DNA of 32,920 nucleotides from Thermoleophilia bacterium. Lineage in GTDB: Bacteria > Actinomycetota > Thermoleophilia > Gaiellales > Gaiellaceae. Below the pieces are notes generated by a model. It saw only the letters and a program-made list of their open reading frames with translations. It was not told the origin of the DNA and made no database searches. The stretch's first letter is position 1. Each line of letters starts with the position of its first letter. Below are positions 22,908 to 32,920 of this stretch, in pieces. Location of the stretch: positions 1 to 32,920 of the forward strand of contig JAHDVS010000032.1 in assembly GCA_023382435.1 (NCBI GenBank). The letters run 5' to 3'. The position numbers and the translations under genes are program-made.

Positions 22908-23964
22908 TCGGGAGGCAGCAGCCGGGCGGGCAGACGTCGTAGAAGGGGCCGTCGCGGCCGAGCGCGCGGCGCGGGAGGCCCGGCTGGAGCCGCTCCTGCA
23001 CGAGCTCCCGCACCATCGCGACGAACGCGGGGTGCGTCCCGGCCGTGCCCGCTCGCGCGAAGCCGAGCCCGAGCTCCGCGGCCAGCTCGCGGGCCTCGAC
23101 GTCGAGGTCGTAGATCACCTCCATGTGGTCGGAGACGAACCCGGCGGGCGCCACGACCACGTCCTCGACGCCGCGCGCGGCCAACTCGCGCAGGTGGTCG
23201 AGGATGTCCGGCTCGAGCCACGGCACTTGTGGCGGGCCGCTGCGGCTCTGGTAGACGACCCGGTAGTCGGTCGCTTCGGCGCTCTCGGCGACGAGCCGAG
23301 CGGTCTCCGCGAGCTGGCGCTCGTAGCGCGAGCGCCGGGCCATCGCGAGCGGGATCGAGTGGGCCGTGAACGCCACGTGCGCACGTGCGCGGCGCTCGGC
23401 GGGCAGCCCGGCGAGCGCTTCCCGGAGACGGTCGGCGTTCGCCTCGACGAAGCCGGGGTGGTTGTAGAAGACGCGGGTCTTCAGTACCTCCGGGGCGGCG
23501 GGGCCGACCTCGGCCTGCGCGGCGCAGATCGCCTCGCGGTAGAGGCGGCAGCCGGCGTAGCTCGAGTAGGCGGAGGTGACGAACGCGAGCGCTCGCTCGA
23601 CCCCGTCCGCCGCCATCTCCCCCAGCGTGTCGGCGAGGAACGGGTGCCAGTGGCGGTTGCCGAGGTAGACCGGGACCCCGATCCCGTGGGCGTCGAGCTC
23701 GGGCCGGAGCTCAGCGACGAGTGCCCGGTTCTGCGCGCCCAACGGGCTGACCCCGCCGAAGCGCTCGTAGTGGTGGGCGACCTCCTCGAGCCGCTCCCGC
23801 GGGACGTCCCGTCCGCCCGTCACCTGCTCGAGGAAGGGCAGCACGTCGTCCGGCCCCTCGGGGCCTCCGAACGAGACGACGAGGAGCGCATCGAAGTGTC
23901 CGTCGGGGTAGCGCGTCTCGAAGCCGTCCGCGGGCGGCTTCGGGTGGTCGAGGCTGCCCGTCAC
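22903..23964 (-). CDS. hemH: Ferrochelatase (probably coproporphyrin ferrochelatase)
   Basis: Inserts Fe2+ into a porphyrin. In Actinobacteria the substrate is normally coproporphyrin III, which is then decarboxylated to haem. The 353 residues begin DALLVVSFGGPEGPDDVLPF after a short leader. They carry LGNRHWHPF, SAYSSYAGCR and the FTAHSIP histidine motif. Four cysteines, C139 in YAGCR and C345/C349/C350 at the extreme C-terminus, correspond to those holding a [2Fe-2S] cluster in the mycobacterial enzyme. The GTG at 23964 overlaps the MFS stop by four bases. The stop codon lies at the edge of a palindromic element. Confidence 0.93.
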   Translation of the reverse strand: MTGSLDHPKPPADGFETRYPDGHFDALLVVSFGGPEGPDDVLPFLEQVTGGRDVPRERLEEVAHHYERFGGVSPLGAQNRALVAELRPELDAHGIGVPVYLGNRHWHPFLADTLGEMAADGVERALAFVTSAYSSYAGCRLYREAICAAQAEVGPAAPEVLKTRVFYNHPGFVEANADRLREALAGLPAERRARAHVAFTAHSIPLAMARRSRYERQLAETARLVAESAEATDYRVVYQSRSGPPQVPWLEPDILDHLRELAARGVEDVVVAPAGFVSDHMEVIYDLDVEARELAAELGLGFARAGTAGTHPAFVAMVRELVQERLQPGLPRRALGRDGPFYDVCPPGCCLPS

Positions 23965-25187
23965 TCCTCGGCCACGGTAGCAACCGCGACCGGCGCTCCC
24001 ACGGCGCCGCGCTCGGGTGGAAGCCGGGCAGCGAGCAACCAGCCGAGGGCGGTCACGCCGACGAGCACCCACAGCACCGCTGTCAGCCCGGTCGTGTCGG
24101 CGAGCACGCCGAGCAGCGCGACCGTGCCCGCGCCGATCCCGATCGCGAGCCCGAGCACGACGCCGGCGGCGAGGCCCAGGTAGCCGGGGAGCGCGTTCTG
24201 GGCGATCACGACGAGCGGGTAGAAGTTCATCCCCTCGACGAAGCCGATCGCGCCCATGACGAGGAACATGCCCGTGACGCCGACGAACGGGAGTGCGAGC
24301 GCGAGCGGCACGCTGAGCGCGAGCGACCAGACGACGACGGGGCGGAACCCGTAGCGGTCGGCGAGCCGTCCGCCGACCAGCGTGCCGGCGGCGCCCGTGA
24401 CGAGCATCGTCGCGACCGCGGCGTTGCCGACCGCCTCCGTGGACGCGAGCTCGGCGATCACGTAGAGCGGCACGAACGCCTGGAGCCCGAAGCCGACGAT
24501 CGCTCTCGTCGTCGCCGCCCCGGAGGCGAGCCCGAACGGGCGCCACTCGTTGCGCTCGGCCTGTCCGGGCAGCACGGTGGCGGTTCCCTTCGCGGGACGG
24601 AAGCGGTCGAGGTAGCGCATGCTCGCGAGCACCGCGAGCCCGGAGCCGAGGATGACCGCCGCCACGATCGGGGTGCCGCGCAGGCCGAACGTGAGCACGA
24701 CGGGCGTCATCAGGATCGGCCCGAGCGCGAACCCGACCGTTCCGCCGACCGCGAACACGCTCATCCCCGAGCCGCGCCGCGTCGCCGAGACGTGGCTCGC
24801 GAAGCGCACGGCCTCGGGGTGGAAGGCGGCGACCCCGAAGCCGCCCGCGAGCAGGAACGCCGCGGTGCCGGCGTAGCTCTCGACGAGCCCCGCCCCGGCC
24901 AGCCCGACCCCGGCGACGAGCAGCCCGACGGGCATCAGCCAGCCCGCCCGCACGCGGTCGGCGAAGATCCCGAGCAGCGGCTGGAGCAGCGAGGAGCCGA
25001 GGCTCGCCATCAGAAACAGCGTTCCCGCAGCCGCGTACGAGTAGCCGCGGTCGCGGATCAGGAACGGGAGCAGTGCGGGCACGCTTCCCTGGAACAGGTC
25101 GGCCGCGAGATGCCCGGTCGAGAGCACGGCGATCCCGCGCCGGTCGACGCCGGCGGGGAAGAGCGCCCGGAGCGCCCGCTCGCGCAC
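23961..25187 (-). CDS. Major facilitator superfamily transporter (fosmidomycin-resistance-like)
   Basis: A 408-residue membrane protein with about twelve hydrophobic segments. It opens STGHLAADLFQGSVPALLPF and continues with YSYAAAGTLFL, the pattern of the Fsr (fosmidomycin resistance) branch of the MFS. A GGRLADRYGFRP loop marks the second half. It is probably an efflux pump for small polar compounds, with true substrate unknown. The start is GTG at 25187. The 4-base overlap with hemH suggests one transcript, but no functional link is obvious. Confidence 0.87.
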   Translation of the reverse strand: MRERALRALFPAGVDRRGIAVLSTGHLAADLFQGSVPALLPFLIRDRGYSYAAAGTLFLMASLGSSLLQPLLGIFADRVRAGWLMPVGLLVAGVGLAGAGLVESYAGTAAFLLAGGFGVAAFHPEAVRFASHVSATRRGSGMSVFAVGGTVGFALGPILMTPVVLTFGLRGTPIVAAVILGSGLAVLASMRYLDRFRPAKGTATVLPGQAERNEWRPFGLASGAATTRAIVGFGLQAFVPLYVIAELASTEAVGNAAVATMLVTGAAGTLVGGRLADRYGFRPVVVWSLALSVPLALALPFVGVTGMFLVMGAIGFVEGMNFYPLVVIAQNALPGYLGLAAGVVLGLAIGIGAGTVALLGVLADTTGLTAVLWVLVGVTALGWLLAARLPPERGAVGAPVAVATVAEE

Positions 25188-25259
25188 CGTCGCACCCTAG
25201 CGACTGCCGGGGGCGCTACCCCGCGCCTGCCACGGGCGGCGGGGCTGCGAGCGAGGTCT

Positions 25260-25679
25260 CTACCCGGGAGCGCCGTCCGGCACGAGGCCGAGCTGCTGCA
25301 TCATCGCCATTGCGTCGAAGACGCCCCAGTGCTCGTGCGCGAGCCCGTCGGCGCCGAAGCGGATGATGTCGATCGCCTGCACGTCCATGCGCTTGCCGGT
25401 CGCCGGCATGCCCATGAACTCGCCCGTATGCGTCCCGGTGACCCTGACGCGCGCGACGACCTTGTCGCCGCTCGCGAGGATGTCCTCAGCATCGAAGCGC
25501 AGGTCGGGGAAGGCCGCCATGAACATCCCGAAGAACTCCCTGACGCCCTCCCTCGTCGGCTCGAGCCCGGGCGTCTCCTCGTGCTCGACGAAGTCGCCCG
25601 CCAGCACCGACTCGAACCCGTCGAGATCGCCGGCGTTGATCACGTCGTACATCCTTCGTATCGCTGGCTCGTGATCCAT
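25260..25679 (-). CDS. SnoaL-like / ester-cyclase-like polyketide cyclase family protein
   Basis: A 139-residue alpha+beta-barrel protein of the NTF2-like SnoaL group. It starts MDHEPAIRRMYDVINAGDLDGFE and has FVEHEETPGLEPTREGV, then GTHTGEFMGMPATGKRM. Members hydrolyse, isomerise or merely bind small hydrophobic molecules. Nothing here identifies the ligand. The GGGGGAG stretch before the ATG (25683-25689, minus strand) is a good ribosome site. It stands alone, divergent from the ImmA/IrrE gene. Confidence 0.85.
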   Translation of the reverse strand: MDHEPAIRRMYDVINAGDLDGFESVLAGDFVEHEETPGLEPTREGVREFFGMFMAAFPDLRFDAEDILASGDKVVARVRVTGTHTGEFMGMPATGKRMDVQAIDIIRFGADGLAHEHWGVFDAMAMMQQLGLVPDGAPG

Positions 25680-25904
25680 CGTCTCCCCCTTTGCTCGTTG
25701 GCGAAGGGATTGTACGGCCCGGCCGGGCGCGGGCTCAACCGGCGGGGCGGGGGCGGCGTGTGGCCGTGCCTACGCGGCGGTGAGCCGCCGCGTCTTCGCC
25801 GCGCTCGCCGCCGCACTGCCGCTCCCGCCGCGGCCGGAGCCCGCGGAGCCGGACGAGATCGACCGCCTGTTCACCGGCGGCCATTGAAGATCGCGCCGCG
25901 AACC

Positions 25905-26483
25905 ATGACAATTGGAGACGTGCCCGGTCCGGTCACGGATCCACGCGCCGCCGAGCTCCTCGCCCGCCACGGGGAGCTGTTCGGCGGCTCCGCCGTGCCC
26001 GTCCCTGTCGAGTCGATCGCCGAGGACATGCTCGGCCTGCGGATCGCCGAGTCGGACGGCCTCCCCGTCTCGGGACTCCTGCTCCCGCGCGAGCGGGAGA
26101 TCTGGCTGAACGCCGCCGAGGCCCGCCAGAGCGCCGGCCGCCGCCGCTTCACGATCGCCCACGAGCTCGGCCACTGGGTCTGCCAGGTCCTCGAAGGCCA
26201 CCGCGCCCCGATCTACTGCCGCCAGGCCGCGATCCACCCGGCCGCGGACGCCGAACTCCAGCAGGGTGTAGGGGCCGGACCTGTCCGGCCCGCGACGACC
26301 CCGCCACTCGAGCGCGAGGCGAACGTCTTTGCCGCCGAGCTCCTGATGCCCGAGCCAGCCGTAAGAAGCGCGTTCTCCCCGGACGACTCCGTCGAGGCGA
26401 CGGCGACCCGATTCGACGTGTCCCAGGAGGCCATGCGCTGGCGGCTCTTCAACTTCGGCCTGGTCGGGGAGCGGCCGGCGTGA
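25905..26483 (+). CDS. ImmA/IrrE family zinc metallopeptidase with an in-frame repeat insertion
   Basis: A 192-residue protein with the zinc motif HELGH (residues 86-90) in FTIAHELGHWVCQ and a later LEREANVFAAELLMP stretch, where E138 is the likely third ligand. A DVSQEAMRWRLFNFGL tail follows. Family members cleave phage-type repressors or act in toxin-antitoxin and stress switches. Usually an HTH partner is encoded just upstream, but none is seen here. Residues 121-131 (GVGAGPVRPAT) are encoded by a 30-bp copy of the palindromic repeat family, placed between the two zinc-ligand segments. The ATG at 25905 was chosen; an in-frame GTG at 25920 is the alternative. Confidence 0.88.
   Translation: MTIGDVPGPVTDPRAAELLARHGELFGGSAVPVPVESIAEDMLGLRIAESDGLPVSGLLLPREREIWLNAAEARQSAGRRRFTIAHELGHWVCQVLEGHRAPIYCRQAAIHPAADAELQQGVGAGPVRPATTPPLEREANVFAAELLMPEPAVRSAFSPDDSVEATATRFDVSQEAMRWRLFNFGLVGERPA
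26267..26296. repeat. 30-bp palindromic repeat core inserted in frame in the ImmA/IrrE gene
   Basis: The sequence TGTAGGGGCCGGACCTGTCC plus GGCCCGCGAC is the same core as 22778-22806 of the element between metY and hemH. It is exactly ten codons long and keeps the reading frame. Confidence 0.8.
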
Positions 26484-26487
26484 AGAG

Positions 26488-26697
26488 CTACGCGCCCGCT
26501 GCGGGGCCGAGCTTCTCCGGGTCGATCGCCACGCGCTCGCGCTCCTCGTGCCAGACCTCGAGGCCGCCGGCCGCGCCCGGCTCCGCCGCGGCGAACCGAA
26601 GCAGCGCCGCCTCGGCATCCGCGAACGTCTCGAACTCGCCGAGGAAGTTCCGCGAGGCCCGGTCGAGCAGAACGTACGGCCTCTCACCCACGCTCAT
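26488..26697 (-). CDS. Small hypothetical protein (69 residues)
   Basis: An unrecognised 69-residue protein starting MSVGERPYVLLDRASRNFL. The pattern is a beta-hairpin (YVLLD, NFLGEF), then an alanine-rich helix (DAEAALLRFAAAE), then a strand (LEVWHEE). This resembles short actinobacterial proteins that describe a residue-counting 'EAEA' helix after a beta-hairpin, whose function I do not know. It is supported by its GC3 pattern and because it fits exactly between the ImmA/IrrE stop (5 bp away) and the helicase start. The ribosome site is weak. Confidence 0.55.
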   Translation of the reverse strand: MSVGERPYVLLDRASRNFLGEFETFADAEAALLRFAAAEPGAAGGLEVWHEERERVAIDPEKLGPAAGA

Positions 26698-26765
26698 CAC
26701 ATTGAACCACCCGTTCGAGCAGGACGCCGGGCGCGGCCGCGAGCGAGTCCGGCGCGTCGGGACGT

Positions 26766-26779
26766 CCGAGTACTCTCGG
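26766..26779. promoter_or_regulatory. Short inverted repeat just before the SNF2 helicase start
   Basis: CCGAG and CTCGG arms enclose TACT and end 3 bp before the ATG. It could be an operator controlling the defence-like genes, or chance. Confidence 0.2.
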
Positions 26780-26781
26780 CC

Positions 26782-30311
<3,530 letters not shown>

Positions 30312-30315
<4 letters not shown>

Positions 30316-31991
30316 CCGACGCGGAGGTGCGGGAGGCGATCGAAGGCGGCGAGACGTTCACGGTCGAGTTCAAAGGCGAGGAGAGCGAGCCGATCAACGA
30401 TCGGGAGCTCATCGAGACGGTGGTCTGTCTCGCGAACGGCGACGGCGGGACGCTCCTAATCGGTGTTGAGGACGATGGTCGGGTCACCGGTGCGCGTCCT
30501 CGTCACGAGGCGGGGACCACAGATCCGGATCGACTGAAAGCACTCATCGCGAACAACACGGAGCCTCCCGTTCGGGTCGAGGTAGACCTCATCGCGGTCG
30601 ATGGTGAGATGGTTCTTGCGATCGGCGTTCCCAACGAAGCGCGAGCCGTCGGCACAAGGGATGCGCGATACATCCGACGGGCGCTCGGGGGTGACGGTCG
30701 ACCCGCCTGCATCCCGTTGCACGCCACCGAGATGCTGGCACATCAGATCGAGCGCGGAGCGGTCGACTACGCGGCTCTGGAGATTCCCGAGGCTCGCTGG
30801 GAGGATCTCGACCCGCTCGAGTTCGAGCGACTTCGCCGGTTGATTCGGGAGAGCGGTGGCGATGACGCGCTTACCGAGCTCTCCGATGCGGAGATCGCAA
30901 AGGCGCTCGGTGTCGTCGTCGCGAACGGCGAGATCCGATCGATCCGGGCGGGCGCGCTACTCCTGTTCGGTCGTGAGAAGGCGCTTCGACGCTTCTTGCC
31001 GACTCACGAAGTCGCTTTCCAGGTGTTGAGCGGAACTGACGTCGAGGTCAACGACTTCTTCCGGTGGCCGCTCTTCCGGGTCGCCGACGAGCTGCTCTCG
31101 CGGTTTCGCGCGCGAAACACCGAGGAGGAGATCCAATCGGGGTTGCTGAGGATCGGGATCCCGGAGTACCCGGAAGCCTCGTTCCGGGAAGCCGTGGCCA
31201 ACGCGCTTGTCCACCGGGACTACACTCGCCTTGGCGCGGTGCATGTTCAGTGGCAGGACGCCTCGCTTGAGATCAGCAACCCGGGTGGGCTTCCGGCCGG
31301 GATCAACCTCGACAACCTCCTGGTTGCTCCCCCGAGACCGCGCAACCCGATCCTCGCGGATGCCTTCAAGCGGGCGGGCCTGGTCGAGCGCACAGGCCGC
31401 GGGGTAAACCGGATCTACGAGGGCCAGCTGCGGTACGGCCGCGGTGCGCCCGACTACTCACGGTCGACGTGGGAGGACGTCGTCGTCGTCCTTTCCGGCG
31501 GTCAAGCGAACCTGGCGCTCACCCGGTATGTGGTCGAGCAGGCCCAGGCAGGCCGGCCGCTCTCGCTCGAGGCCCTGATTATCGTCAACGAGTTGATCCG
31601 AGAACGCCGTGTGACAACCGCGCACGCGGCGACGCTCTTCCAGCGGGATGAGAGCACGGCTCGCCAGCTCCTCAACCGACTGGTCGATCGGGGACTCCTC
31701 GAGGCACGAGGCGAGGCGCGGGGCCGAACCTACCACCTGTCCGCTGCGGCGTATCGGGCTATCGGGGAGGACGTGGCATACGTTCGCGTCCACGGCTTCG
31801 AGCCTCTCCAGCAGGAGCAGATGATCCTGAGCTACGTTGACGCCCACGGGCAAATCACTCGTGGGCAGGCAGCCGAGCTCTGTCAAGTCGCGCCTCGCCA
31901 GGCCAGAGCAGTGCTTAAACGACTGGTAGCGCGAGGAGAGCTTCGTCTCATCGGTCAGAGACGTCGTGCCCGCTATGAACGCCCGTCCTAA
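30312..31991 (+). CDS. AlbA_2 (Schlafen-like) DNA-binding protein with HATPase_c_4 and winged-helix C-terminus
   Basis: A 559-residue protein. The AlbA_2 domain occupies about residues 8-130, with ETFTVEFKGEES and VCLANGDGGTLLIGVEDDG as hallmarks. The HATPase_c_4 region follows at about 290-380, with FREAVANALVHRDY and EISNPGGLPAG. The last 150 residues contain two winged-helix-like repeats (RRVTTAHAATLFQRDEST and GQITRGQAAELCQVAPRQA). Such proteins accompany defence systems or act as regulators, and some are annotated as RecG-like. It starts at a GTG within the helicase stop (GTGA overlap). Third positions are visibly less G/C than in its neighbours, suggesting later gain. Confidence 0.9.
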
Positions 31992-32023
31992 GTTATGACA
32001 TCGTGGTCAATGCCTTGATGCGT

Positions 32024-32036
32024 AAGTTCAAAACTT
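32024..32036. promoter_or_regulatory. A/T-rich inverted repeat before the DUF1156 methylase gene
   Basis: AAGTT and AACTT flank CAA in a 100-bp gap that is far richer in A/T than its surroundings. The gap suggests a separate promoter for the methylase, but no clear -35/-10 pair can be named. Confidence 0.3.
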
Positions 32037-32091
32037 TGAGCACCGGGCCAAACCAGGTGCATACGTGCGTTCGCCTTCAGCCGGATTCGCC

Positions 32092-32920
<829 letters not shown>

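Noticed and set aside
25780-25887. 35-codon open frame before the ImmA/IrrE gene
   Set aside because: It has no ribosome site, an Ala/Pro-rich composition that GC-rich DNA gives by chance, and no recognisable HTH. Noted only as context.

Overview
The window comes from a very GC-rich, actinobacterial-type chromosome. Third codon positions are almost all G or C, GTG starts are frequent, and genes often overlap by 1-4 bases. The gene set fits Actinobacteria: an adenosylcobalamin-dependent ribonucleotide reductase, a ferrochelatase with the four cysteines of the actinobacterial iron-sulfur type, FCD-type GntR regulators and DUF35/thiolase pairs. A deep-branching soil class such as Thermoleophilia is my best guess, but that is inference from overall style and not from a marker gene.

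Layout. 1-3410 (minus): sugar-nucleotide epimerase, a LytR_C membrane protein, then nrdJ, which runs off the left edge. 3419-4417 (plus): a D-Ala-D-Ala carboxypeptidase. 4431-17258: a large catabolic island in two divergent pairs of transcription units. It holds a DRE-TIM (isopropylmalate-synthase-like) enzyme with a GntR repressor, divergent from a PAS-LuxR regulator. Next come a DUF35 protein, a thiolase and a PrpF-like isomerase, divergent from a six-gene plus-strand run: CoA-transferase III, enoyl-CoA hydratase, SDR, LeuC-like and LeuD-like hydro-lyase subunits, and a trimethylamine-dehydrogenase-like flavoprotein. 17304-19498: isocitrate lyase divergent from a second GntR regulator. 19505-22649 (minus): metY, metX, metW. 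22903-25187 (minus): an MFS transporter and ferrochelatase. 25260-26697: a SnoaL-like protein, an ImmA/IrrE metallopeptidase and a small hypothetical protein. 26782-32920 (plus): an SNF2 helicase with a DUF3883-like tail, an AlbA_2/HATPase protein and the start of a DUF1156 DNA methylase. The last group looks like the left half of a class 1 DISARM-like anti-phage locus, cut by the window edge.

How the genes may work together. The 4.4-17.3 kb island combines a CoA-ester set (activation, hydration, oxidation, thiolysis) with an alkyl-malate set (DRE-TIM condensing or cleaving enzyme, LeuCD-type hydro-lyase, PrpF-type double-bond isomerase). The pairing of LeuCD-like and PrpF-like enzymes recalls AcnD/PrpF of the methylcitrate cycle, and dimethylmaleate hydratase with methylitaconate isomerase of nicotinate fermentation. 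The substrate here is unknown. Two similar inverted repeats lie at the translation starts of the DRE-TIM gene and the CoA-transferase gene and could be operators for one regulator.

The least expected feature is a family of dispersed palindromic elements. A 182-bp element separates leuC-like from leuD-like and recurs inverted between metY and hemH, supplying the upstream gene's stop codon both times. A 30-bp piece of the same element sits in frame inside the ImmA/IrrE peptidase gene. Related palindromes terminate the flavoprotein and isocitrate lyase genes. No tRNA, rRNA, CRISPR array or transposase gene was seen, and no gene-free stretch exceeds about 225 bases.
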